Origin: Streptomyces atroolivaceus
GTDB lineage: Bacteria; Actinomycetota; Actinomycetes; Streptomycetales; Streptomycetaceae
DNA: 64,000 nt
Assembly (NCBI RefSeq): GCF_000717025.1
Contig: NZ_JNXG01000003.1
Coordinates: 186,001-250,000, forward strand
Direction of reading: 5' to 3'
Made by a program: the position numbers and the translations under genes. Below, one piece after another: positions 1-8,462 of this stretch. Within the stretch, counting starts at the first letter, position 1, and every line of letters begins with the position of its first letter. The notes below the pieces were generated by a model, which ran no database searches, had not been told where the DNA came from, and saw only the letters and a list, made by a program, of their open reading frames with translations.

Positions 1-862
1 CACGGCCGGACCCGACGAACGGACGGGCCGGTTCGTACAGGACGATCCCCGAGTTCTGTTCCCTGTCGATGGCCAGGCCGATCTCCCGGAGCCATTCCGG
101 ACCGGTCAGCTCCTCCCGGGGCTCCTGCTCGAAGACTTCCGCGCGGAGCCGGTCGCACATCACCGCCTCCACCGCGCTGCGGTGCCTCCACACAGGAATG
201 ACCAGCAGCAGCGGAAAGACCACGGCCATCCAGTTCGCGGAAGCGTTCCACAGGGCGGCGAGCGCGGCTGCCCAGTACAGGGCCAGCAGAAGCCGGGGCG
301 CCAAGGGTGCGAGCCGGACCCAGCCGCTGCCCGCAGGCAGCAGACCGTCCAGGGAGTACACGCTGGTGCCGCGCCCCGACACGTTCCGCACCAGCCACAG
401 CAGTCCGCAGATGATCGCGTAGTTCAGCGCCCAGACACCGGAGCCCGGGTAGCGCAGGACGTTGTCCCCCTCTTCGAACAGGTCCGTCGGGAGGAAGAAC
501 TTCCGCTCCGTGTAGCTCTGGCCGTACGCGTCGGCCAGGCTCCAGGAGGTCATCCAGCCGAAACCGTCCCCGTAGAGATCCGCCAGCCAGAACAAGGTCC
601 ACAGGAGCGCGATCAAGCCGCCGGCCTGTAACTCGAGCTTGCGGGCCCGCAACGCGTGCGCCAGCACGGGCACCACGTCGACCCCGACCGAAGGTGCCAC
701 CGCCCTTCCGTCGTGCTCGACCAGCTCCTCCACGACACGCCGCCGGAAACGCGCCTGGAGATACGGGCCCGCACAGAGCAGGCGGGTGGTCCCGGTACGG
801 GAGTACCGGCCGGAGGACGGCTGCGGACCCTGAGGTGGATCCGGCTGGGCAGGAACCGTCAA
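1..862 (-). CDS. Partial membrane protein, C-terminus beyond window edge
   Basis: This open frame runs off the left edge, so the C-terminus is missing and about 287 residues are visible. The only usable start before an upstream in-frame stop is TTG at 862-860, with GGGG a few bases upstream. The N-terminal 75 residues are Pro/Arg-rich and cytoplasmic-looking. Four hydrophobic segments follow, near residues 81-97, 145-165, 195-212 and 215-232, then a charged tail. I do not recognise a family. Codon 78 (forward 629-631) is TTA, which in Streptomyces makes translation depend on the bldA tRNA, so expression is probably tied to late growth or development. Membrane location is an inference from hydropathy only. 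Confidence 0.6.
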   Translation of the reverse strand, partial: MTVPAQPDPPQGPQPSSGRYSRTGTTRLLCAGPYLQARFRRRVVEELVEHDGRAVAPSVGVDVVPVLAHALRARKLELQAGGLIALLWTLFWLADLYGDGFGWMTSWSLADAYGQSYTERKFFLPTDLFEEGDNVLRYPGSGVWALNYAIICGLLWLVRNVSGRGTSVYSLDGLLPAGSGWVRLAPLAPRLLLALYWAAALAALWNASANWMAVVFPLLLVIPVWRHRSAVEAVMCDRLRAEVFEQEPREELTGPEWLREIGLAIDREQNSGIVLYEPARPFVGSGR

Positions 863-1143
863 GGTGGCCCCAATTCCTGTTTATAGCCGCGAGTTGCGGC
901 ACATCGATTGCTGTGAGGCGCCAGACTCTAGAGCAAACGATCACAGAGGGCTATGGGTTTTACACAGATTGCACCTGGCGGTGGGCGTCGTGATAAGGGG
1001 CGCGCGGCGCTTCGGCGGGCAGGGCTTGTAGGCCGACGGGAGCCCCTGCCTGCTCGGCTTCAGTGCCCGTCTCCGGGGGAGTGGCCGCGCCACGGGATGC
1101 CGTAGGTACAGGAAGCCGCTCGCTGCCGGTCAGATGCTGCAGC

Positions 1144-1596
1144 TCAACCGGACCGACGCCGAGGGGTGGTCTTCCTCGCGGGCTGTCGGATGAGGTCGTG
1201 GTCCTCCGCTCGTCGCTTGACGTAGGAGAAACCGCCGGCGGTGTCGGGGTCGTAGTGCACCACGACACCATCCTTCGTGAGCGTCCTCCGCCAACTGTCC
1301 AGACGGGCACGGTCACTTTCGGTCAGTTCGCGTCCGTCCCGGCGTCGTGCTTCTGCCCTGAGCATCATCAACGGGTAGAGGTGGCGGTGCTCAACCCTGA
1401 CGAACCAGGGGATGAGGTCGTCGTCACGAGTGATGCGACGGTCGAGGCCTCTCCGGTTCCTGAAGTTCCCCCACATCGAAGAGACTGCGTCGATGCCGTA
1501 CTTGCGCCGGTATTCGTCGATCATCCACTGGTAGGTGCGACCTTCCTCGAACCACCGGATGACCTCGGCCTCATCTTGGATCTTGCGCTTACCCAT
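1144..1596 (-). CDS. Phage-type helix-turn-helix DNA-binding protein
   Basis: This 150-residue basic protein resembles small HTH proteins encoded by Streptomyces phages and integrated elements; the likeness is recalled, not searched. The N-terminus (MGKRKIQDEAEVIRWFEEG) leads into a helical region with a WxxxxRRRGL-like segment around residues 40-50. A DDDLIPW motif, a basic stretch near residues 75-90 and an Arg-rich C-terminus follow. I chose the ATG at 1596 because AAGGGGAG sits just upstream; the longer frame to 1653 has no comparable ribosome site. It stands alone and its partner genes are not visible. It may be a remnant of the element that delivered the neighbouring defence genes. Confidence 0.6.
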   Translation of the reverse strand: MGKRKIQDEAEVIRWFEEGRTYQWMIDEYRRKYGIDAVSSMWGNFRNRRGLDRRITRDDDLIPWFVRVEHRHLYPLMMLRAEARRRDGRELTESDRARLDSWRRTLTKDGVVVHYDPDTAGGFSYVKRRAEDHDLIRQPARKTTPRRRSG

Positions 1597-1851
1597 GTCT
1601 CCCCTTGGGCCCTTCGCCTGCGACCGCCACACCACTCCCACAAAATCGTTCAAATTTTAACAGTGGTGGTCGTGGCGAGCTTTGGCGACGAGCGGCAGCC
1701 GCTACCGCTCCAGGGCGGCCGATGCGGCGGGGCCCAAGTCCGCGGTGAGGAGGCGGCGGGTATGGGCGTAGGCCTCTCGCGCGTCGAGCGTTTCGGCGTC
1801 GACGGTCAGAAGCCGCCAGGGCGTCCGTGTGAGGAGGCGGCGGGCCTTGGC

Positions 1852-2355
1852 TCAGAGGCGAGCGGGCTGTTGGCCTGGCTTCCGTCGCTGAGCGGCTTGA
1901 CCGGACGCCGGACTTCCAGGACCTGGGGAGAGAGCGTACTCAGCCCAGACCGTCTTGCCTGGGCCGACGCGGTCATGTACGCCCCATCGGGCGGCGAGGG
2001 CGTCGACGAGCACCAGCCCTCGACCGTGGTCCTCGTCGAAGGCGGGAATGACGTGCGTGGGCAGTTCGGACCGGGTATCGGATACCTCGACACGGATGAC
2101 GCTCCGGGTGTCGTCATGACGGACGAGCAGGGCGAAGTCCCGGCCCGGTACGCGCCCGTGCAGTACGGCGTTCGCCGCGAGCTCCGCGACCACGATCGTG
2201 ACCGCGTCGTGGTCGCCCGTCCCGCGTGGGTGCCCCCACTCGATGAGCTGAAGCGCGGCAAGCAGCCGGGCGAGGCGCGCTCCGCGCCGGGTGGCGGAGA
2301 AGCGCTGAAAGAACTCGCGTGCCGGGGCGGGCGGATGGGTGGGGGGTGTTGGCAT
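1852..2355 (-). CDS. ATP-binding protein, anti-sigma-factor-like HATPase
   Basis: This is a GHKL-fold ATP-binding protein of the HATPase_c_2/RsbW-like group that is abundant in Streptomyces. The N-box is VAELAANAVLHG near residues 54-65, and the glycine box is EDHGRGLVLVDALAARWG near 110-127, ending in the usual KTVWAE motif. It has no histidine-kinase phosphoacceptor domain, so it is not a two-component sensor. It is divergent from an XRE regulator with a DUF397 partner, a standard Streptomyces triple linked to developmental and antibiotic control. ATG at 2355 is preferred; a GTG at 2400 would add 15 residues. The about 170 bp between it and the XRE gene must hold both promoters. Confidence 0.8.
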   Translation of the reverse strand: MPTPPTHPPAPAREFFQRFSATRRGARLARLLAALQLIEWGHPRGTGDHDAVTIVVAELAANAVLHGRVPGRDFALLVRHDDTRSVIRVEVSDTRSELPTHVIPAFDEDHGRGLVLVDALAARWGVHDRVGPGKTVWAEYALSPGPGSPASGQAAQRRKPGQQPARL

Positions 2356-2524
2356 GGGCTCAGCCTGGAGGGGCGTGACGCCGGACGGCAGGCACGGCAC
2401 TGATACAGATCGTCTTGTACTTGCTCACCGGCTGGACTGGGAGGGTCACCGTACGTAACCCTTGGTGGCCGGCGGTATGGGTGGTCCCGCAGGCGGGCGC
2501 AGCGCAGTGGAAGGGTGGCCGGGC

Positions 2525-3373
2525 ATGGCTTCGGACAACGGCGGCGGGGGACACTGTGGCGAACCGGAGTCCTCTGACAGTCTCAAGACGTTCGGGGCCG
2601 TACTCAAGGCGCTGCGTGACGAAGCGCGCCTGACGCAGGAGCAGTTCGCCCCTCGCGTCGGGTACTCGGCGGCGTACATCGCCAAGATCGAGCAAGGCAA
2701 GCGATTCCCGCCGAGAGACTTGCTTGACCGCTCGGAGGAGGTGCTGGGAGCGGTAGCAGCACGGGTCCTGGCGGCGGCGGCCAAGAGCCTGACGCGGAAG
2801 GTGGGGCTGGCGTCGTGGTTCCTGCAGTGGGCGGCCATTGAGGAAGAGGCGGTCACGCTCTTCTCGTACGAGTCGAGCGTGATCCCGGGCCTGCTGCAAC
2901 CCGAGTCGTACATTCGTGCGATCTTTGAACGGCGCCTGCCGCCCCTCGCGGAGGAGCAGTTCGAGCATCAGGTCACCGCCCGACTGGCGCGGCAGTGTCT
3001 CCTGACCGAGAGGCCGAACACAACGTTCAGCTTCATCATCGAACAGGCCATGTTGGAAAGGCGTATGGCAGGCAACGAGGTCACGCGAGCGTTGATCGAC
3101 CATCTGCTCACGGTAGGCCGCCTGCGTAACGTGGAGATTCAGGCAGTGCCTCTGATTCAAGAGGATCACTCGGGCTTCGAGGGCCCGCTCTCCCTGGCCG
3201 AGACGGCAGAGAACCAATGGGTGGGTTACGTCGAGGCTCACGACAGCAGCATGCTGATCACCGACCCAAAAGCCGCAAGCGCAATGCTTCAGCGCTATGG
3301 CAAGATGCGCTCGCAGGCTTTGAGCCATCAAGCCACCACGAGCCTGCTGGAGCAGATGCGAGGAGCGCTATGA
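2525..3373 (+). CDS. XRE-family regulator with DUF5753 domain
   Basis: This is a DNA-binding regulator of the Streptomyces XRE/DUF5753 type, about 282 residues. The N-terminal HTH is clear: FGAVLKALRDEARLTQEQFA, then GYSAAYIAKIEQGKR. The C-terminal two thirds is the DUF5753 effector-like domain, with typical FSYESSVIPGLLQPESYIRA and later LIDHLLTVGRL and QAVPL motifs. ATG at 2525 was chosen because GGAAGGG lies upstream and the HTH starts soon after; a GTG-type start at 2462 is possible. The stop overlaps the start of the DUF397 gene by 4 bp (ATGA), so the two are translationally coupled. The family usually pairs with an ATP-binding protein, here divergent. Confidence 0.88.
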   Translation: MASDNGGGGHCGEPESSDSLKTFGAVLKALRDEARLTQEQFAPRVGYSAAYIAKIEQGKRFPPRDLLDRSEEVLGAVAARVLAAAAKSLTRKVGLASWFLQWAAIEEEAVTLFSYESSVIPGLLQPESYIRAIFERRLPPLAEEQFEHQVTARLARQCLLTERPNTTFSFIIEQAMLERRMAGNEVTRALIDHLLTVGRLRNVEIQAVPLIQEDHSGFEGPLSLAETAENQWVGYVEAHDSSMLITDPKAASAMLQRYGKMRSQALSHQATTSLLEQMRGAL

Positions 3374-3561
3374 GCACCACCGAACTTGCTTGGTTCAAGA
3401 GCAGCTACAGCGGTGGCGGCGGCGGCAACTGCATCGAGATCGCCGTCGGTACCGAGGCTGTACTCGTCCGGGACTCGAAGGACACGCTCGGGCATGCTCT
3501 GACGGTCTCTCCGCACGCATGGGTCGCGTTCACGGAGCTCGCGGCCGACTCACCCGTCTGA
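3370..3561 (+). CDS. DUF397 small protein
   Basis: This is a 63-residue DUF397 protein. The family hallmarks are visible: a WFKSSYSGGGGGNCIEIA block near residues 8-25, then VLVRDSKD near 31-38, and a Trp/Phe-containing C-terminus (WVAFTELA). DUF397 proteins almost always sit directly downstream of an XRE/DUF5753 regulator. Here the ATG overlaps the regulator's TGA, so they form one operon. Some family members act as small antagonists or partners of that regulator in Streptomyces; a direct interaction in this case is inferred. Confidence 0.85.
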   Translation: MSTTELAWFKSSYSGGGGGNCIEIAVGTEAVLVRDSKDTLGHALTVSPHAWVAFTELAADSPV

Positions 3562-4049
3562 ACCGCTCCCCCAAGCACGGCCGATTGAACGTTGACACGG
3601 CCGGCGCGGTGTGTCAGATGCGGCCCACACACTCACACCATGAGTGACGACGCGTGCGAGTGGAAACAGGGCCCCGTTGCACAGCGATCTAGATCAGCGC
3701 TTGGTTCAACAGGAGTCAGGCGTAGGCGCTTCCTGTTACGCGAGTGCCGTCACGGCAGATCGCGCGAAGGGCGGGGCGAAGCCGAGCTTCGGGAGGAGGC
3801 AGCGATTCTGTCGGTCCTCGAAACGGGCTCCATACGCAGCACGGATCAGATGCTGCACCGTTTCCTGGCGCACGTCGCACCGATGACCACTGGGTAGGGC
3901 GGATGGCGATTCATGACCCGTTCCAACACGCCCTGTTGGTGCAACTCAGGGGCAACGGGAGGGCGCCTGGCCTAGGGTGAATCAGCAAGGGGACGACCCC
4001 TTGTGCGTTTTCTAGGGCCCAGCTCTAGGGAGACAGAGGAGATTCGCTC
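3562..4049 (+). other. Intergenic region ahead of the defence island
   Basis: This 488-bp stretch has several small overlapping frames but none with a convincing start, codon bias or family likeness. Near its end is a perfect 7-bp inverted repeat with a 4-base loop (CAAGGGG at 3986-3992, CCCCTTG at 3997-4003) followed by a short T-rich run, so it is terminator-like. The motif CTAGGG occurs three times between about 3971 and 4028. The ribosome site AGAGGAG for the next gene closes the region. Confidence 0.45.
3986..4012 (+). terminator. Terminator-like hairpin upstream of the 4050 gene
   Basis: The repeat is CAAGGGG (3986-3992), loop ACGA, CCCCTTG (3997-4003), followed by TGCGTTTTCT. The geometry fits a short rho-independent terminator. 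It lies about 40 bp upstream of the GHKL ATPase start, so it may insulate the island from upstream transcription or attenuate it. Confidence 0.4.
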
Positions 4050-6008
4050 ATGGCTAGGCGTGTCCACGTGCCCCCGGAGGCTGTGGGAAATTTGATTCGT
4101 CAGGCTTACGAGGCCGGTGGCCGCTATCAGTGGGCCCGCGAGGCCTGGCGAAACTCGGAGGAGAGTGGCGCCTCGGTCATCCACTTCGGGATCGAGGAGC
4201 AAGCAGCCGAGAGCCAGGGCGTGCTGCGCCGAACGATCATGGACGACGGTTCTGGAATGGCGCCCGATGATCTCCTTGTTTTCCTCTCGTCCTTCGGTGG
4301 TGGTGGGAAGCCCATCGGGGTCGACGGGAACTTCGGTCAAGGCTTCAAGTCGTCAGTGCTGCCATGGAATCCCTACGGCGTGGTAGTCATCAGCTACACC
4401 GAGACGGAACCTGACGGTTACATGGTGTGGATCCGTCGCGAAGGAGACAGCTACACGTTCCGGGAGTGGGACGTGTACGCGGAAGATGGGGAGAGCTACT
4501 TGGGTCGTCAGGACGTGGTCCCTCCGTACGACGACGAGGAGCACGGCTGCCACTGGGGTCGGATCAAGCCTGACTGGATGACCCACGGCACGATCATGGT
4601 CCTCCTTGGAGCCTCAGAACGAAGCGATACCTGGATGGGAGACCCCGAGCCGGCGCGGAGTGAAAGCGTGGACGGCCTCGTTCGGTATCTGAACGGACGT
4701 TTGATGGAGGTTCCGGAGCGAAGCAACGGAAAACGGGTGGAGACCACGGTGGTCGATCTCTACCGAAAAGGGGAAAGCGGCCGGCGAGAGACCAGGGACA
4801 AGACGGTTCGGTTGCCTGATGGCGGGTCCGTGGTCTGGCGCCCTCGGCGCGTCTACGGGATGCGGCACTACATCCCGAGCACGCCGCTGACCGGTGAAGT
4901 GACAGTTGACGAGCACGGGACTGTCGCAGAATGGTTTTATGTAGCGGAGCCTGAGGCGCCGGTCAAAGGTACCAACGACTACATCGAACAGCATCCGGTC
5001 GTCGTCGTCGATTATCAGGGCGAGGCGTACCACGCCGATCATAGTAAAAGTCGGTACCGGCAGTTCGGGATCACTGATGAGATCAAGGGCCGCACCTGGA
5101 TGATCCTTCGCCCGCCCGTCTTCAGTGACAGCCGCCCGACAGAGTGGGGAGTGTTGACTCAAGCATCCCGGCACATCCTCATGGCAAAGGGTGGTGCCGA
5201 GCTGCCGTGGGATGAGTGGGGGGACACGTTTTTCGGTAACTTCCCGCAGCAACTGAAGGAAGCTCTCGAAGAGGCACGTGCCCAGAGCAGTGCCAGATCG
5301 GAGAGCTCGATGGGTAAGAACCTCTCGCGAATTCTTGATCGGCTCAACTCGCGATTCAAGGCGTCCCGCGTGATGACGACCACTGCGGGCAAGATACGTG
5401 GCGTCCCTGCTGGTGCAGCAGTGGCTGTGGCGGGTGCGCGGACACGGGAAGGCGTAGAGGTTCGGGGCAACGGCGCCGGCAAAAGCGAATCGACGTCCAA
5501 GCGGATTCTTTTGCCGACGCGCAGCGGAACTACTCTCGGAAGTACCTCGCTGATGCGCGGCGGCTACCCTGCATTCGTGTGGGAGCCTTTTGATTCCAGC
5601 GAGGCTAAATTCCTCGCGCGCTACGCTCAGAATGAGACGCAGGATGTCGATGGGGCCGAGCATCGAGGTGTTGTGCACCTCAATTCGTCTCACCCGGTGT
5701 TCCAGCAGGAATTCAACTACTGGTCGGAGAGCGTGTGGCCCAAGGCCACGGCGGACCACGTGAGGGGGTTGGTGCAGCGAGTGTACGGTGAGGAGGCCGT
5801 TGCGCACGTCGTGCACGCGCAGAGCCTCAACGGAACCTTGGTGGCGAGGACTGAAGACGGCGAGCCTGTAGCCATCGGCCGGGAGGATGTCAGTGAGCTG
5901 CTGACACCGCAGGCACTTTCTGCGGCCTTGCTAGGCCTTGTCAATGTGGAGCAGCGCATCCTCACCCAGGGTGGAGGGCTTTTCGGCAGCAGGTCCAACG
6001 CGCAGTAG
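4050..6008 (+). CDS. GHKL-type (MORC/MutL/Hsp90-like) ATPase, island protein 1
   Basis: This 652-residue ATPase has the GHKL nucleotide fold at its N-terminus. The N-box is EAWRN (E31, N35), the G1 box is DDGSGM at 65-70, and the G2 box is GNFGQGFKSS at 93-102. It has no histidine-kinase dimerisation domain and no visible nuclease motif. The remaining 550 residues are unlike MutL and carry no domain I recognise. Related proteins sit in bacterial restriction-type operons with DNA methylases (the MutL/MORC ATPase group). It is convergent with a C5-cytosine methyltransferase, separated by a shared hairpin. The start has AGAGGAG upstream. The codon use and GC content look lower than the Streptomyces core, suggesting transfer. 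Probable role: ATP-driven DNA clamp or sensor in phage defence (inferred). Confidence 0.8.
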   Translation: MARRVHVPPEAVGNLIRQAYEAGGRYQWAREAWRNSEESGASVIHFGIEEQAAESQGVLRRTIMDDGSGMAPDDLLVFLSSFGGGGKPIGVDGNFGQGFKSSVLPWNPYGVVVISYTETEPDGYMVWIRREGDSYTFREWDVYAEDGESYLGRQDVVPPYDDEEHGCHWGRIKPDWMTHGTIMVLLGASERSDTWMGDPEPARSESVDGLVRYLNGRLMEVPERSNGKRVETTVVDLYRKGESGRRETRDKTVRLPDGGSVVWRPRRVYGMRHYIPSTPLTGEVTVDEHGTVAEWFYVAEPEAPVKGTNDYIEQHPVVVVDYQGEAYHADHSKSRYRQFGITDEIKGRTWMILRPPVFSDSRPTEWGVLTQASRHILMAKGGAELPWDEWGDTFFGNFPQQLKEALEEARAQSSARSESSMGKNLSRILDRLNSRFKASRVMTTTAGKIRGVPAGAAVAVAGARTREGVEVRGNGAGKSESTSKRILLPTRSGTTLGSTSLMRGGYPAFVWEPFDSSEAKFLARYAQNETQDVDGAEHRGVVHLNSSHPVFQQEFNYWSESVWPKATADHVRGLVQRVYGEEAVAHVVHAQSLNGTLVARTEDGEPVAIGREDVSELLTPQALSAALLGLVNVEQRILTQGGGLFGSRSNAQ

Positions 6009-6015
6009 TTGCGAC

Positions 6016-6057
6016 GACAGGTTCCGTCCTTCCCGAAAGCGGGTGGTGGAACCTGTT
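6016..6057. terminator. Bidirectional terminator between ATPase and methyltransferase
   Basis: The outer arms ACAGGTTCC (6017-6025) and GGAACCTGT (6048-6056) form a 9-bp perfect stem. An inner stem CCCG/CGGG (6032-6035, 6040-6043) closes on AAAG. It lies exactly between two convergent genes and can terminate both. Confidence 0.65.
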
Positions 6058-6060
6058 CTG

Positions 6061-7254
6061 TCAGCGATGAACGGACAAGTGCTTGTAAATGTGCTCCGCG
6101 AGTACTTTCGAAAGGCCTACCGGGACCGCATTGCCAATCTGCCGTGCAATTTGCACCTTGGATCCGCACCACTTGAATTCCTCATGGAATCCTTGGATGG
6201 TGGCGGCTTCGTAGTGCGTGATCGGGCGGTTCTCGGTGGGGTGTAGGTAGCGACCCTTTTCGGGCTTGAAAAATTCAGTTCGAATCGTAACTGATGGAGA
6301 TTCGAGGCGAAGTCTTCCCATCACGTCGCCGGAGCCTTTGTTGTGGTCGTCCCAACTGGGGGTCGACAGCGGGGTACGCTCGCCATCTATCACCACCCAC
6401 TTTCCCCGCAGGTCGTTCCTGTTTCCACCCGGCCTGATGGCGTCATATCTGGCCATCGAGAGGGGTGTAGGGTGTCGACCGATATGTAGATCGCGTGTCA
6501 GGTAGGTTCCGGAAATTGCTTCTCCGAGGATTTTCACTTCTCGGTCAGGAAGTGACGTCGTTGAAATCGATGCACTGTTTGCGAAGATCTTTTCCACGCT
6601 GACCCAGGCCGCTCGACCGGACGGGTCGAATAGTTCCGGATTTTTCTTCGGATTCTTCTTCTCGTGAGTGGGTGTCGGATGCCCCAGGGGAGGTAGGCTC
6701 TTGTGTGTGGCGATCACGATTGCTCGCTTACGCGCTTGGGGGACGCCGAAGTCGGCCGAATTGAGAATTCCCTCGGTCAGGGTGTAATTGCGAAGCAACC
6801 CTCGTTCGTTGGATCCTTGTAGGGCCCTGTATTCAGGTGATCTGAAAAACCGGTCGACATTCTCGATCACGAAAATCTTCGGCTGTAGCGCTGCGACTAC
6901 CTTCACGTATTCGCGCCATAGCTTGTTCCGTGGATCCAGAGGGTTTTCCTTGCCGAGCCCTGAAAAACCCTGGCACGGCGGCCCGCCCAGGATGACGTCG
7001 ACCCGACCCTTGTATGGGTTAGGGTCCCATCTCTTGATGTCTCCCGGATAGACATCGCCGTCGTTGGCGGTGCCTTCACCAAAGTTGGCGGCATACGTGG
7101 AGGCTGCAGCTCTGTCGAACTCGACTGCGGCTATGGAACGGAAGGGGGAGCCGCTCCCGGGCGTGGGCTCGTACTCGTGGAATCCTTGTGTGAAACCGCC
7201 GCAGCCGGCGAAGAGATCTACGACGTTGAACTCGGCTGTGGTGCTGGCGGTCAT
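6061..7254 (-). CDS. DNA (cytosine-5) methyltransferase 1
   Basis: This is a complete C5-cytosine methyltransferase, about 397 residues from the chosen ATG. The motifs appear in order: motif I VVDLFAGCGGFTQGF, motif IV GGPPCQGFS with the catalytic Cys (residue 94 from this start), motif VI ENV, motif VIII QARKRAIVIAT, and motif X RQIGNAVPVGL near the C-terminus. It transfers a methyl group from S-adenosylmethionine to cytosine C5. A longer frame to 7326 exists, but its extra 24 residues lie outside the conserved fold. It is downstream of a second methyltransferase and a Vsr gene on the same strand and convergent with the 652-residue ATPase. Composition is visibly less GC-rich than the core genes. 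It probably protects host DNA in the island. Confidence 0.92.
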   Translation of the reverse strand: MTASTTAEFNVVDLFAGCGGFTQGFHEYEPTPGSGSPFRSIAAVEFDRAAASTYAANFGEGTANDGDVYPGDIKRWDPNPYKGRVDVILGGPPCQGFSGLGKENPLDPRNKLWREYVKVVAALQPKIFVIENVDRFFRSPEYRALQGSNERGLLRNYTLTEGILNSADFGVPQARKRAIVIATHKSLPPLGHPTPTHEKKNPKKNPELFDPSGRAAWVSVEKIFANSASISTTSLPDREVKILGEAISGTYLTRDLHIGRHPTPLSMARYDAIRPGGNRNDLRGKWVVIDGERTPLSTPSWDDHNKGSGDVMGRLRLESPSVTIRTEFFKPEKGRYLHPTENRPITHYEAATIQGFHEEFKWCGSKVQIARQIGNAVPVGLSKVLAEHIYKHLSVHR

Positions 7255-7345
7255 GCCCGACAGACTACAGACCTTGGCCGGGCGGTGGCTCCCAGGTTTG
7301 GCTCGAACCGATCGCACGCCTGGCACCGCCCTGGGCCGTATGGTT

Positions 7346-8356
7346 TCACATCGGCTCGTCGGCGTGCGAGCCCGACAAGGAGCTCATGATCGACGCTGCC
7401 ACTGCACGAGCCACAGGAGGGGGGAAGGCGTTGCCGACCTGCCTGTACCTGGCGGTTTTTCCGCCGGTGAAGTGCCAGTCCTGGGGGAAGCCCTGGAGCA
7501 TCGCCGCCTGCCCTGCCGTGAGCTTCGGATAGCCCTTCCACCCACCTCGGCCGACCCCGTGGCGCAGGCGGAACTCAGGGCCGGGAGGTTCGAGTTCGAG
7601 GGCGTCGCCGTTCACTGCAAGCCTCGCCCACGCCTGCTTGGCGCGGTCAGGGCCAAGATCACCTCCACCATGGTTCGTCGAACCGCCCACAAGTGTGGGG
7701 GCTATGCCGTTGGCGAGGCGAGCCCACTCCGACGCACCTGGCCAGCCATTCGAAGCCATGGATGTCTCCAGGGTCTCGCCCACGGTCGGAGGTAGTTCCC
7801 ACAGACGGATGGGCCACTGGAACTTCTGGACGACATCGTTACGTGTGGCGACTACCAGCGCGCGCTTCCTTCGCTGGGCGACCCCGAAATGTTGTGCATC
7901 CAAGATCTCCATCTGGACCTTGTAGCCCAGTTCGGCGAATTTGTCCACAAGAGCTTTTCGGGTGTAAGTGAATCTGGCGCCTTTCACCAGAGATGAAACG
8001 TTCTCGAGCATAACGGCTTTTGGGTGCAGGGCTGCGGTGAGTCTGATGACTTCGGGGAGCAGATCTCTGTGGTCGTCGGCGCCCAATTGTTTGCCGGCCA
8101 CGGAGTATGGCGTGCAGGGAATCCCGCCAGCGAGTAGGTCGACGTGGGGTGATGCAAGTTCTCGGACCGGGTCGAATTCGCGAACATCCTTTTCAATGAC
8201 GTTCCACTCCGGCCTGTTGTGACGCAAAGTGCGGCAGGCATCGCTGTTGTATTCCACGAGGCCCAGGTGTCGGAAACCTGCCTGTTCCAATCCGATCGCC
8301 TGCCCCCCTGCCCCGGCGCATATCTCCACCGACGTCAGAGTGTCTCCGCTCAGCAT
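7346..8356 (-). CDS. DNA (cytosine-5) methyltransferase 2
   Basis: This is a second, divergent C5-cytosine methyltransferase of 336 residues. Motif I is EICAGAGGQAIGLEQAGF, motif IV is GGIPCTPYS with catalytic C81, motif VI is ENV, motif VIII is QRRKRALVVAT, and the C-terminal motif X is RYRQVGNAFPPPVA. The PCTPYS variant of motif IV separates it from methyltransferase 1 (PCQGFS), so the two probably recognise different sequences. ATG at 8356 has GGGGAG nine bases upstream. It lies between the Vsr gene and methyltransferase 1, all on the minus strand. Cognate Vsr and Dcm genes are often adjacent because Vsr repairs the deamination damage that 5-methylcytosine invites. Confidence 0.92.
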   Translation of the reverse strand: MLSGDTLTSVEICAGAGGQAIGLEQAGFRHLGLVEYNSDACRTLRHNRPEWNVIEKDVREFDPVRELASPHVDLLAGGIPCTPYSVAGKQLGADDHRDLLPEVIRLTAALHPKAVMLENVSSLVKGARFTYTRKALVDKFAELGYKVQMEILDAQHFGVAQRRKRALVVATRNDVVQKFQWPIRLWELPPTVGETLETSMASNGWPGASEWARLANGIAPTLVGGSTNHGGGDLGPDRAKQAWARLAVNGDALELEPPGPEFRLRHGVGRGGWKGYPKLTAGQAAMLQGFPQDWHFTGGKTARYRQVGNAFPPPVARAVAASIMSSLSGSHADEPM

Positions 8357-8462
8357 GCCGTTGTCTCCCCCGCGTAGTCGCCCTGCGGGAGAGACTAGTG
8401 GGAGGGTCTGACAAACACCCTGGCTCTGCGTGAAGTGCCCGGTGGTTGGCGCGATCTCTACA

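Noticed and set aside
69..993. Several plus-strand frames at the left edge
   Set aside because: They are antisense to the truncated minus-strand membrane protein, which has clear helices and better codon bias.
1063..2403. A 446-residue plus-strand frame
   Set aside because: It is antisense to the phage-type HTH gene and the ATP-binding gene and has no recognisable domain.
4050..6008. Two-component histidine kinase
   Set aside because: The GHKL boxes are present, but there is no phosphoacceptor His domain or sensor helix.
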